A stretch of 64,000 nucleotides of DNA from Sediminibacterium sp. C3 (lineage in GTDB: Bacteria > Bacteroidota > Bacteroidia > Chitinophagales > Chitinophagaceae), in the NCBI RefSeq assembly GCF_000508085.1, contig NZ_KI669560.1, positions 2,319,490 through 2,383,489 on the forward strand, read 5' to 3'. Shown here piece after piece: positions 1-8,494 of the stretch; position 1 is the stretch's first letter; every line of letters begins with the position of its first letter. Both the position numbers and the translations under genes were made by a program. The notes beneath the pieces are model-generated. The model had not been told where the DNA came from. It ran no database searches and was given only the letters and a program-made list of their open reading frames with translations.

Positions 1-94
1 ATGTTTATAAACCTCCTTCTAAGGGTATATTATTTTAACAAGATTTTGGGGACAATCGGGTTTAGTTGGATATTTGCAGCACAAAACCAAAATT

Positions 95-3000
95 ATGAGA
101 ATTTTTAAAAGAATTTCAATGATTATGGTTGCCGTATTAGCAACTTTGATCACAACCGCCCAGGTTACTACGAGTAGTATCACGGGGGTTGTAAAAACTG
201 CTGATGGGCAACCCGTTGAGGGCGCAAGCCTTGTGGCTGTTCACACGCCATCTGGTACACAGTATTCTACTTTAGCCAAGAAAGGCGGTGTATTCACCTT
301 AGCAGGTTTAAGAACCGGAGGTCCTTATACACTAAAAATCAGCTTCACTGGTTTAAAGGTAGAAACAGTAAATGATATCTATCTTTTATTGGGTGAACCT
401 TTCGTAATTAACCCTACCCTTCTGGACGAATCTAAAGTGTTGAGTGAAGTAGTGGTTAATGCATTGAAGAAAAAATCCAGCGGTGATAAATCCGGCGGTG
501 CTTCAACAGTAATCAATCAGCGTATGTTAGGATCAATGCCTACCATTAGCCGTAGCATTACCGACTTTACCCGTGTAACTCCACAGGCAAACGGTACCAG
601 CTTCGCAGGTAGAGACGGAAGATTCAACAACACGCAGGTGGATGGCGCTAACTTAAACAACAACTTTGGTTTAAGTTCTGATCCTCTTCCTGGTGGTGGT
701 GCAAGCCCAATCTCGATTGATGCGATTGAAGAAGTTTCTGTAAACATTGCTCCATTCGACGTAAGACAATCTGGTTTTACCGGTGCTGGTATTAACGCTG
801 TAACCAAGAGCGGTACCAATACATTAAAGGGATCTGTTTACGGTTTATACAGAAATCAGGATTATAACGGTTTAAATGTAGGGAATGCGAAATTGCCTGC
901 TCTAGTTAAATCTAGCAACAAAATCTTTGGTGCTACTTTAGGTGGTGCAATCATCAAGAATAAATTGTTCTTCTTTGCTTCTTATGAAGAAGAAGAAAGA
1001 AGCCAGCCTGGTATTACATTTAGCCCAAGAGGTGGATCTGGTAACGGTAACGTAAGTAACACTAATGTTGACTCTCTGCAAAAATTTGCTAATCATCTAA
1101 GAACTACTTACGGATACGATCCGGGTTCATTTGACAATTTCCCCAACTTCGCAACCAAGAACACAAAGATTCTTGGAAAAATTGACTGGAACATCAACAA
1201 CAACCACAAGTTGACCTTAAAATACTCTGAACTTGTTAACAACAACGATCAGCAGTTAAATGGCTCCAGTATTCCGAATGGTCCTAGTTTCAGACCTGTT
1301 GGTGCTGCTGGTTCTATCAACCGTTTGCCTAATAACCGTTTCAGCTTGAACTCAATGTCATTTGAAAATTCAAACTACAAGTTCAAGGATATTGTCAGAA
1401 CCGGTTCTATTGAATTGAACTCTAACTTCAATGGCAAGTTCTCTAACCAGTTCATTGCTACTTTCTCTAAAATTCAGGCAACAAGAGCGGTTGCTGGTGG
1501 AATCTTCCCTACCATTGATATCTTCAATAACAATGGACAGAACTATATGTCTGCGGGATCTGATCCTTTCACCAGAAACAACGACGTTAAAAACGACGTG
1601 TTCAACGTGACCAATAACTTTACTTATTATGCAGGTAAACATACCCTAACTGCAGGTGCTACTTATGAGTATCAGCGTGTTGGTAATATGTTTATGCCTG
1701 GTTCTGCCAGCTACTATGCATTCAATTCATTGAATGATTTTATCAACAACAGAGCCCCGGTTGCATTCTCTTACACTTTCTCACTGGATCCAAACAAGCC
1801 AGCTGTTTACGCAGCTGATCTTAAAATTGGTCAGTTAGGTGTATATCTTCAGGATGAATACAACGTAAACGAAAACTTTAAATTGACTTATGGTTTACGC
1901 GTAGACAAAGTGATTTTCCCTGAAGCTCCATTGGAAAATCCAAACGTATCTGCACTTTCTTTCCCAGACAGAAATGGTGTTCCAACCAATTACAAAACCA
2001 GCGAGTGGCCTAAGCAAAATAGTGTATACTTCTCTCCTAGAGTTGGATTCCGTTACAAAATCGATGATGAAAACATTGTAGTTCGTGGTGGTACTGGTTT
2101 ATTCACTGGTAGAATTCCATTTGTATATTTAACCAATATGCCAGGTAATAGCCAGATGTATCAGGCAAGTCAGGCAGTAACCAACCCAGCTTTATTAGGC
2201 AACTTCTTATTCAATCCAAATCCGGATGCTTACAGAGGAAGCTTTAGTCCGGTAGCTGGCGTATTGCCAAACAATGCTAACATTGTGATGATGGATAGAG
2301 AATTCCGTTTCCCTCAAATTTGGAGAAACAATATCGCAATTGACAAAAAGTTGGGTAATGGCTGGAGCTTAACTTTTGAGGCCTTAATTACCAAGGACAT
2401 CAATGCGGTTGTGATGAGAAATGCTAACCAAAAAGCGCCTAATTCTCAGTTGAATGGCGGTGGCGATTTAAGACCAAGATACGCTGCTACAGCAGACAGA
2501 AGATTGTATAGCAATATTGGTTCTGCAATCATTCTTGAAAATGCGAGCAGAGGAAACAGTGGATCTTTAACTTTTATGGTGAGCAAAACTTCTACCAAAG
2601 GATTCTCTGGTATGTTGGCTTACACCATGAGCTATGCTAATGAACTAACTGCGAATCCAGGTAGCCAGGCAACTTCTACTTGGCAGAGCAACCCTACCAC
2701 AAGCACACAGAACGATTTGCAATTGTTTAATTCTGCTTATGTAACTCCACACAGAATCATCACCAATATGTCTTACAAGTTTAATACTGGTAAGCATCTG
2801 GCAACAACCATTGGTTTATTTGGTGAAATAGCAAGAGGCAACAACTTCAGCTATACTTACAATGGAGATTTAAACAATGATGGAAACAGTACCTCTGATT
2901 TGATGCACATTACTGCTGCTCCTATTTTTGTTCCATTAGCCGCTAGCGGAAGCAATCCTGCCAGAACGGTACAGGAACAAGCAGATGCGTGGTTACAATT

Positions 3001-3373
3001 TGTTCAGAATAGTCCTTACTTAAGAAAGAACATCGGTAGAAATGCAGGCCGTAACGAAGTTTATCTTCCATGGGTTGCACGTTTCGACTTAAGAGTAGTT
3101 CAGGATATCATGGCTAATATTGGTGCGCGCAAGCATACTTTACAATTAACTGCAGATATCTTTAACGTAGGTAACTTGTTGTTCAAATCAGCAGGTGTAA
3201 GACAGATCGCTACTACTACTCAGCCTTTGATCTTCAGAGGTCTGGATACACAGGGCCGTCCTACTTTCAACCTACAGCAACAAAATGGCCAATTGGTAAC
3301 CAAGCCTTGGCAAGACAACCTAAGCTTAGCCAGCACATGGTCTATGCAATTAGGTGTACGTTATATCTTCTAA
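95..3373 (+). CDS. TonB-dependent receptor, Oar-like with carboxypeptidase-regulatory N-domain
   Basis: Outer-membrane active transporter that would take up a large or scarce ligand using TonB energy; the ligand cannot be told. A signal peptide (residues 1-25 from this start) is followed by a carboxypeptidase-regulatory-like beta-sandwich beginning ITGVVKTADGQPVEGAS, then a plug (around residues 120-240, with the VDGANLNNNFG stretch) and a long barrel ending in the aromatic YIF that is typical of outer-membrane proteins. The reading frame is open from a TTG at 74, but the ATG at 95 gives a normal signal peptide and is preferred. The length (1092 aa) is usual for Oar-like receptors. An IS3 element sits 15 bp after the stop codon. 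Family is sure; substrate unknown. Confidence 0.9.
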   Translation: MRIFKRISMIMVAVLATLITTAQVTTSSITGVVKTADGQPVEGASLVAVHTPSGTQYSTLAKKGGVFTLAGLRTGGPYTLKISFTGLKVETVNDIYLLLGEPFVINPTLLDESKVLSEVVVNALKKKSSGDKSGGASTVINQRMLGSMPTISRSITDFTRVTPQANGTSFAGRDGRFNNTQVDGANLNNNFGLSSDPLPGGGASPISIDAIEEVSVNIAPFDVRQSGFTGAGINAVTKSGTNTLKGSVYGLYRNQDYNGLNVGNAKLPALVKSSNKIFGATLGGAIIKNKLFFFASYEEEERSQPGITFSPRGGSGNGNVSNTNVDSLQKFANHLRTTYGYDPGSFDNFPNFATKNTKILGKIDWNINNNHKLTLKYSELVNNNDQQLNGSSIPNGPSFRPVGAAGSINRLPNNRFSLNSMSFENSNYKFKDIVRTGSIELNSNFNGKFSNQFIATFSKIQATRAVAGGIFPTIDIFNNNGQNYMSAGSDPFTRNNDVKNDVFNVTNNFTYYAGKHTLTAGATYEYQRVGNMFMPGSASYYAFNSLNDFINNRAPVAFSYTFSLDPNKPAVYAADLKIGQLGVYLQDEYNVNENFKLTYGLRVDKVIFPEAPLENPNVSALSFPDRNGVPTNYKTSEWPKQNSVYFSPRVGFRYKIDDENIVVRGGTGLFTGRIPFVYLTNMPGNSQMYQASQAVTNPALLGNFLFNPNPDAYRGSFSPVAGVLPNNANIVMMDREFRFPQIWRNNIAIDKKLGNGWSLTFEALITKDINAVVMRNANQKAPNSQLNGGGDLRPRYAATADRRLYSNIGSAIILENASRGNSGSLTFMVSKTSTKGFSGMLAYTMSYANELTANPGSQATSTWQSNPTTSTQNDLQLFNSAYVTPHRIITNMSYKFNTGKHLATTIGLFGEIARGNNFSYTYNGDLNNDGNSTSDLMHITAAPIFVPLAASGSNPARTVQEQADAWLQFVQNSPYLRKNIGRNAGRNEVYLPWVARFDLRVVQDIMANIGARKHTLQLTADIFNVGNLLFKSAGVRQIATTTQPLIFRGLDTQGRPTFNLQQQNGQLVTKPWQDNLSLASTWSMQLGVRYIF

Positions 3374-3421
3374 TTAAGAATAATGAATTGTCCTGAAATA
3401 GGTTGACAGTTTTAAAATAAG

Positions 3422-3453
3422 TCCCGGTTGCCTCAGGTAGCCGGGATTTTTTT
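3422..3453 (+). terminator. Hairpin terminator inside the left end of the IS3 element
   Basis: An 11-bp stem (TCCCGGTTGCC / GGTAGCCGGGA, loop TCA, two wobble pairs) is followed by seven T on the plus strand. It would stop transcripts entering the IS from the receptor gene, shielding the antisense transposase. The stop codon of orfB lies inside the hairpin. Confidence 0.6.
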
Positions 3454-4155
3454 GTTGTAGACCTGATCTGGCGTTTTCATTTGAAGTGCTAGATGTGGTC
3501 TTTTGTTGTTATATAAAAATACACTTTCTTGAACTAACTGTTTGACCTGTTCTTTACTTTTCAATTTCCGATCCATTCCAAATTCTTCTTTTATGGTACG
3601 GTTCATTCTTTCGGCTAATGCATTTTCGTAAGGGTCTCCATTTTCTGTCATGCTTAATTGTATATTATTTTTTGCTGTCATTAGCACATATTCCTTGCTA
3701 CAATATTGCAATCCTCTGTCTGAATGATGGATGGTTGACATACTTGGGTTGTTTCGTTGTGTTACAGCCATTTTCAAGGCTTCAATCATACTTTCGGTTT
3801 CCATATTATCTTCAACAGCATAGCCCATGATTTTTCTGCTGTAGGCATCCGTTATCATGTTCAAATAACAATTTCCTTGTTCTGTCTTGATGTATGTTAT
3901 ATCGCTTACCCAAACTTCATCCTGATGATTTATTGTTTTCCCCTTGATTTGATTAGGCCATTTTCTTAGCCAATGTTTACTCATGGTTGTTTGTGTGTAG
4001 CGCCTACGGGGATTGATTTGTAACCCATAATGACGCATTAAGCCAAAGAGCTTATCCCGACCAAACTTCAGTCCATTCTTCTGTAAATCTTCTTTAATCA
4101 GATAGTATACTTTGCGCGTTCCAATTCTAGGCAGTTGTTTTCTTTCCCTATCCAC
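3433..4155 (-). CDS. IS3-family transposase OrfB (integrase core)
   Basis: Catalytic part of the transposase. The rve integrase core shows the DDE triad: D in VWVSDITYIKT, D in HHSDRGLQYC and E in NALAERMNRTIKEEF. The independent ATG at 4155 is probably not the real start. The same frame is open further upstream and overlaps the end of orfA in the -1 frame; translated upstream it gives the usual helix-turn-helix start (VGRIALVLGYSRQNVYKQQ). An A-rich run on the minus strand at 4275-4279, within GGGGGAAAAAG, is a plausible -1 slip site, so the working enzyme is expected to be an OrfAB fusion made by ribosomal frameshifting. Confidence 0.92.
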   Translation of the reverse strand: MDRERKQLPRIGTRKVYYLIKEDLQKNGLKFGRDKLFGLMRHYGLQINPRRRYTQTTMSKHWLRKWPNQIKGKTINHQDEVWVSDITYIKTEQGNCYLNMITDAYSRKIMGYAVEDNMETESMIEALKMAVTQRNNPSMSTIHHSDRGLQYCSKEYVLMTAKNNIQLSMTENGDPYENALAERMNRTIKEEFGMDRKLKSKEQVKQLVQESVFLYNNKRPHLALQMKTPDQVYNKKIPAT

Positions 4156-4247
4156 TAGCTTTTTGACAGCCTCTAGTGTTAACGTCTTTTTTATCCTATC
4201 TTTTTGCTGCTTGTATACATTTTGACGACTGTAACCTAAGACTAATG

Positions 4248-4652
4248 CTATTCTTCCGACGCTGTATTCTCTTCTTTTTCCCCCTGTTTGTCGGAAGCTG
4301 CTTGTGACAGGGGTAAGAACTTTTTTCTAATCTCAGTATCGAACATATCATCGGCAATATCTATGGCTCTATTTAATATCTCTTTCTCTGCTTCAAGCCG
4401 TTTGATCTTTGATTCCAATTGCGATATGTACGTCTTCGGTGGTGCTTTCTTTTTCATGGGAGATTTACTAGTCCAATCTAAAGTTCCGTGTTTTCTTAAC
4501 CATACCAAAACGGTACTTCTTCCCTGGATGCCATACTTCTTTTGACTCTGTTTCCAGGTTAAGTGCCCTTTTTCAACTTCATCAACTACCTGAAGTTTAA
4601 AGGATAAGCTGTAGTCCCTTTGGGTTCTCTTTAAATAATTGTTACTCTGCAT
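4248..4652 (-). CDS. IS3-family transposase OrfA (helix-turn-helix)
   Basis: DNA-binding part of the IS3 transposase, 134 aa. Residues 10-60 form a helix-turn-helix of the IS3/IS911 type (YSLSFKLQVVDEVEKG, then a WKQSQKKYGI helix). Residues 75-100 (ISQLESKIKRLEAEKEIL) form a leucine-zipper coiled coil used for multimerisation. The reading frame starts 14 bp inside the right inverted repeat, as is usual for the promoter-proximal end. Its last codons overlap the -1 frame of orfB. Confidence 0.9.
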   Translation of the reverse strand: MQSNNYLKRTQRDYSLSFKLQVVDEVEKGHLTWKQSQKKYGIQGRSTVLVWLRKHGTLDWTSKSPMKKKAPPKTYISQLESKIKRLEAEKEILNRAIDIADDMFDTEIRKKFLPLSQAASDKQGEKEENTASEE

Positions 4653-4703
4653 AAGTCAACTTTTGTGTCAACTTATTTTAGGACGAGGCATAACATTGAT
4701 AGA

Positions 4704-4735
4704 AAAAGCCCCGATTTTTAATCGGGGCTTTTTTA
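4704..4735 (+). terminator. Rho-independent terminator, probably that of the TonB receptor gene
   Basis: An 11-bp perfect stem AAGCCCCGATT / AATCGGGGCTT with a TTT loop is followed by a T-run on the plus strand. It can also serve the minus-strand esterase side weakly. Its position just past the IS suggests it ended the receptor transcript before the insertion. Confidence 0.85.
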
Positions 4736-4818
4736 TTGGAAACAAATGTTAAGGGCTAACAAAGCGGGGGTAAAAATAGAGTGACATTTGAAATGGCTAG
4801 GTGAACAAGCTGCAATTC

Positions 4819-5634
4819 TTATCGTCCCCAACCCCACTTCAAAAAGTCAGGCATGGCTTTTTCCCAGGTCTCCACATCGTGCTTGCCATCTTCCAATTCC
4901 AAATAAGCAATATGCTCATCCGTAAATCCCTTGGCCTTTAACGCAACAATTAAATCCAATGCATCGTCAATGGAATCAATCACGCCATTGTTATTGCGGT
5001 CTGCCGTTTCATCTAGCGTACCACACTCAATAAAAAACTGCAGCCAGGGATAGAACTTGCCCTTCCTAACCTGCAAGTGCATCAGACGATCCAGCTCATC
5101 ATCATATCCATCCTCATATCCTTTTCTTCTCCACCACAAAGAGGGGCTGAACATGCCCACTTTTCTGAACTCACTTGCATGATTCCAGGCAATGTCCATG
5201 GCACTTAATGCGCCCAGTGAAAAGCCAGCAAATGATTTATCTCTGAAAGAGGGAGCATTGAATTTTTTGCGGATAAAGGGAAGCAGTTCTTCAAAAATAA
5301 ACTTCGTGTATAAACCAGCAGATGCTCCTCTACCCTTAAAGTCTGCAGAGTAAGCCGTACCGTATTCCATTTTCCGATTGGGCCCGCAATGAATACCAAT
5401 GCAACAGATAGGCTCTAATTGTTCTTTCTGAATTAAACCAGCAATCATTCCCAGAAAATCCATCTTCACCAGATCCTGCCCGTCATTAATCAGCAATAAA
5501 GAGGTTTGATCAAAGCCATTCATTTGCGTTGGCAGGTAAATATCAATGGTAACTTCTCTTTCCAGGTACTCAGAAGGCAATAGGCAGGTTTCCAATTGTA
5601 CCGATACTGCCTCAGTGGGAGAATGTGCGTGCAT
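4819..5634 (-). CDS. Putative esterase, alpha/beta hydrolase of the enterochelin-esterase/Esterase D family
   Basis: Cytoplasmic serine hydrolase (271 aa, no signal peptide). The nucleophile elbow is GFSLGALS and the catalytic His lies near the C-terminus in LEDGKHDVETW. Early residues (LLINDGQDL) match the oxyanion-side loop of PF00756 esterases. It is divergent from the ATP-grasp and GCS2-type ligase genes with 77 bp between starts, so all three may share one regulatory region. Context suggests it hydrolyses or trims the product or an esterified precursor of the ligases, but that is inference. The substrate is not readable from sequence. Confidence 0.8.
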   Translation of the reverse strand: MHAHSPTEAVSVQLETCLLPSEYLEREVTIDIYLPTQMNGFDQTSLLLINDGQDLVKMDFLGMIAGLIQKEQLEPICCIGIHCGPNRKMEYGTAYSADFKGRGASAGLYTKFIFEELLPFIRKKFNAPSFRDKSFAGFSLGALSAMDIAWNHASEFRKVGMFSPSLWWRRKGYEDGYDDELDRLMHLQVRKGKFYPWLQFFIECGTLDETADRNNNGVIDSIDDALDLIVALKAKGFTDEHIAYLELEDGKHDVETWEKAMPDFLKWGWGR

Positions 5635-5711
5635 ATGCTCAAAAATAGGGTATTATATTTTTTTATTTATCATCTTATGACTTAAATTACAACTGAACCA
5701 AAAAGGCAAAC

Positions 5712-6665
5712 ATGAAAAAAATCGGGATTCTGTTTGGGCAGGAAAGAAGCTTTCCGCAGGCATTCATAGAAAGAATCAACAGTAAACAGGTTAAAGGCAT
5801 AATGGCAGAACCTGTTAAAATTGATAAAGTAATTCAGGGAGAAGATAGTGGTTACGCAGTTATTATTGACCGCATTAGCCAGGACGTTCCATTTTATAGG
5901 GCGTACCTGAAAAATGCCGCATTATGTGGAACAGCCGTAATTAATAACCCCTTCTGGTGGAGTGCCGATGAAAAATTTTTCAACAATTGTTTGTCTACCA
6001 AAATAGAGGTACCCGTTCCTAAAACCGTCATATTGCCTTCAAGGGATTTGCCAACAGATACGGCCGAATTATCTTTCAGTAATCTATCCTACCCATTGGA
6101 TTGGGAGGGCATATTTAAATATGTTGGGTTTCCTGCTTATATGAAACCCTTTGCAGGAGGTGGATGGAAAAATGTTTACAAACTAAACGATCAGCAAGAT
6201 TTTTTTGAAAAGCATTCTGAAACGGGCCAGCTGGTGATGTTACTTCAGGAAGAAATTATTTTTGAAGAATATTACCGTTGTTACTGTATTGGAGGAAAAT
6301 ATGTAAGAATCATGTCTTACGAACCACGTAATCCTCATCATTTAAGATATGCAGCAGACTTTAAGCCCTCTGCAGAAAAGCTAAAAATGATGACTGATAT
6401 TGTATTAAAAATCAACCAATACCTGGGTTACGATTTTAACACAGTTGAATTGGCATTAAGAGATGGAGTCCCTTACGCTATTGACTTCTGCAACCCTGCA
6501 CCGGATGCTGATATTAAAAGTGTAGGTCAGGAAAACTTTGACTGGGTGGTTGAAACCGCTGCTACCTATGCCATTGAAAAAGCACAATCACATCAGCCAG
6601 GAAAAGACAATCTAACCTGGGGTGAATACATTAAAAGAAGTGCAAACGGTAAGCCATTATATTAA
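5712..6665 (+). CDS. ATP-grasp family ligase
   Basis: Predicted carboxylate-amine/thiol ligase of the ATP-grasp fold (317 aa). A pre-ATP-grasp domain (about 1-110, with NNPFWWSADEK) precedes the ATP-binding part with the lysine/glycine-rich loop GFPAYMKPFAGGGWK near residue 140. An ATP-contacting segment VMLLQEEIIFEEYYR follows, and the metal-binding end is VPYAIDFCNPAPDAD near residue 260. It resembles RimK/glutathione-synthetase-like enzymes that form an amide bond through an acyl-phosphate. It is followed after 20 bp by a GCS2-type ligase, a pairing known in predicted peptide-metabolite clusters. The product is unknown. Confidence 0.85.
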   Translation: MKKIGILFGQERSFPQAFIERINSKQVKGIMAEPVKIDKVIQGEDSGYAVIIDRISQDVPFYRAYLKNAALCGTAVINNPFWWSADEKFFNNCLSTKIEVPVPKTVILPSRDLPTDTAELSFSNLSYPLDWEGIFKYVGFPAYMKPFAGGGWKNVYKLNDQQDFFEKHSETGQLVMLLQEEIIFEEYYRCYCIGGKYVRIMSYEPRNPHHLRYAADFKPSAEKLKMMTDIVLKINQYLGYDFNTVELALRDGVPYAIDFCNPAPDADIKSVGQENFDWVVETAATYAIEKAQSHQPGKDNLTWGEYIKRSANGKPLY

Positions 6666-6685
6666 GTTGATAGAATAAGACAAGT

Positions 6686-7795
6686 ATGTCAAGAATAAAT
6701 TACAACCACTTCACACTCGGCGTTGAAGAAGAGTACATGGTAATTGATCCCCTCTCACGCGAATTAAAAAGCCATGAGCAGAAAATTGTGCAGGTAGGTC
6801 AGTTAACTTTAAAAGACAAGGTAAAAGCAGAAATGCATCAGGCTGTGGTAGAAGTGGGAACAGATATCTGCAAAAACATAGACGAAGCTTTTAAAGACGT
6901 TGCTTCCCTGAGAGGAAATATTGCACAGATTGCGGGAGACCTGGGTCTCTGGGTTGGCGCGTCCGGAACTCATCCATTTAGTCATTGGGAAAACCAGCTC
7001 ATTACCGATCATGTTCGTTACAACCAGATTGTAAACGAGTTACAGGAAGCTGCCCGAAGCAATTTAATTTTTGGCCTGCATGTGCATGTTGGAATGGAAG
7101 ACCGAAAAATGGCCATACATATTGCGAATACGGCCCGGTATTTTCTTCCACACGTTTATGCATTAAGCACCAACTCTCCTTTCTGGGAATCCAGGGATAC
7201 CGGCTACAAATCTTTCCGAACCAAAGTGTTCGACAAATTTCCCAGAACCGGCATACCAGATTACTTTGAAAGTTTTGAGGCTTATGAAAATTATGTAAAC
7301 CTGCTTATCAAGACCAATTGTATTGACAATGCAAAAAAAATCTGGTGGGATTTAAGGGTACATCCCTTTTTTAATACGGTTGAATTCAGAATCTGCGATG
7401 TGCCCATGAATATCATGGAAACCATGACCATTGCTGCTTTGTTTCAGGCCATCTGTGCTAAAATTTATAAACTCCGAAACCAGAATCTGAATTTCATGAT
7501 GTATCAGCGATCCCTGATTAATGAAAACAAATGGCGAGCCAGCCGATATGGAATTGATGGCAAGCTCATTGATTTTGGTAAAGAAACAGAAGTAGAAACC
7601 AAGGCCTTGATTTACGAATTATTAGATTTCGTGGATGATGTAGTGGATGAATTGGGAAGCAGACATGTAGTAGAACATGTCACCAAAATATTTGAAAGAG
7701 GAACCGGGGCAGACAGGCAATTGAAAGTATACCGCGAAACCGGCAGTCTGATTAGTGTGGTAGATTATATCCACGACCAGTTTTTGAGCGTTTAA
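6686..7795 (+). CDS. GCS2-type carboxylate-amine ligase (YbdK family)
   Basis: Member of the glutamate-cysteine ligase 2 family (369 aa, usual length). The start FTLGVEEEYMVIDP is the family hallmark and supplies the glutamates for metal-ATP. GLHVHVGMEDRK and the WWDLRVHP and TVEFRICDVP stretches are the other conserved blocks. Such enzymes join the gamma- or alpha-carboxyl of an amino acid to an amine at the cost of ATP. It lies 20 bp downstream of the ATP-grasp ligase and ends at a strong terminator, so the two form one transcript. I infer a two-step ligation to a small peptide-like compound; true glutathione synthesis is not shown. Confidence 0.88.
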   Translation: MSRINYNHFTLGVEEEYMVIDPLSRELKSHEQKIVQVGQLTLKDKVKAEMHQAVVEVGTDICKNIDEAFKDVASLRGNIAQIAGDLGLWVGASGTHPFSHWENQLITDHVRYNQIVNELQEAARSNLIFGLHVHVGMEDRKMAIHIANTARYFLPHVYALSTNSPFWESRDTGYKSFRTKVFDKFPRTGIPDYFESFEAYENYVNLLIKTNCIDNAKKIWWDLRVHPFFNTVEFRICDVPMNIMETMTIAALFQAICAKIYKLRNQNLNFMMYQRSLINENKWRASRYGIDGKLIDFGKETEVETKALIYELLDFVDDVVDELGSRHVVEHVTKIFERGTGADRQLKVYRETGSLISVVDYIHDQFLSV

Positions 7796-7844
7796 GTTTT
7801 CTGCTCAATTGAGCCCCAAACATTAAAATATTCACAAAAATTAG

Positions 7845-7870
7845 AAGCCCCTGCCAAACAGGGGCTTTTT
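7845..7870 (+). terminator. Rho-independent terminator of the ATP-grasp/GCS2 operon
   Basis: A 9-bp perfect stem AAGCCCCTG / CAGGGGCTT with loop CCAAA and a T-run, 50 bp after the ligase stop codon. Confidence 0.9.
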
Positions 7871-7933
7871 GGTACAATTTTGTATTATTTAATTCCTTCA
7901 GGCAGCATTTTACCAAAAACTGCCCTCTATTAA

Positions 7934-8494
7934 ATGTCAACCCTAAACCACCCTCTTTTGACCGAGCACGAGTTGATAAAAGGCTGTATACAACAGAACC
8001 CCGCATGCCAGCGTATGCTATTTGAAAAATACGCAGGCAAAATGATGGGGGTATGCCTCCGCTATGCCCAGGATAGTATGGAGGCGGAAGACATGCTGCA
8101 AGATGCTTTTGTAAAAGTATTTCAGTACATCGGTCAATTTAAATTTGAAGGCTCATTCGAAGGCTGGATCAGAAGAATTGTAGTAAATACAGCCATAAGA
8201 CACCTGGAAAGAAAGAAGATGAGCTTTAAGGAAATTGATGACCATCAACCAGATCTTCCTTCAGTGGATCCCAGTGCCTATCATTTTCTGGGGGAGGAAG
8301 ACCTAATGAAACTCATCAGTGCGCTCCCGGAGGGATACAGGATGGTATTCAACCTAAGTGTGATTGAAGGATACAGCCACGATGAAATAGCAGAAATGCT
8401 GAATATTCAGGCGGGCACCAGCAGGAGCCAGCTGGTAAAAGCCAGAAAAATGTTGCAGAGTCAGATTCTGCAACTACAAAAGATTGCCGTTTAA
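7934..8494 (+). CDS. ECF-type RNA polymerase sigma factor
   Basis: Alternative sigma factor of 186 aa. Sigma region 2 is at about residues 25-95 (MEAEDMLQDAFVKVFQYI, then FEGWIRRIVVNTAIRH). Region 4 is at about 130-180 (LPEGYRMVFNLSVIEGYSHDEIAEM) with its helix-turn-helix and GTSRSQLVKARK. The stop codon TAA is directly followed by the ATG of the next gene (no gap), so translation is coupled to a membrane protein with an anti-sigma-like N-terminus. Its regulon is unknown; autoregulation is likely but no promoter was identified. Confidence 0.92.
   Translation: MSTLNHPLLTEHELIKGCIQQNPACQRMLFEKYAGKMMGVCLRYAQDSMEAEDMLQDAFVKVFQYIGQFKFEGSFEGWIRRIVVNTAIRHLERKKMSFKEIDDHQPDLPSVDPSAYHFLGEEDLMKLISALPEGYRMVFNLSVIEGYSHDEIAEMLNIQAGTSRSQLVKARKMLQSQILQLQKIAV

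Larger units (their letters stand above)
3389..4685. mobile_element. IS3-family insertion sequence, about 1.3 kb
   Basis: The element carries overlapping-frame orfA and orfB on the minus strand. Its imperfect terminal inverted repeats are TGTCCTGAAATAGGTTGACA at the left end and CGTCCTAAAATAAGTTGACA at the right end (read inward), 17 of 20 identical. I see no clear 3-4 bp target duplication in the flanks, so the exact tips could be a base or two off. It lies between the stop codon of the receptor and a strong hairpin terminator at 4704. Both transposase frames look intact, so it may still be active. Confidence 0.92.

Noticed and set aside
3386..4690. Target-site duplication of the IS3 element
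   Set aside because: The 3-5 bases on the two sides (GAAT before the left tip, AGGC after the right tip) do not match.
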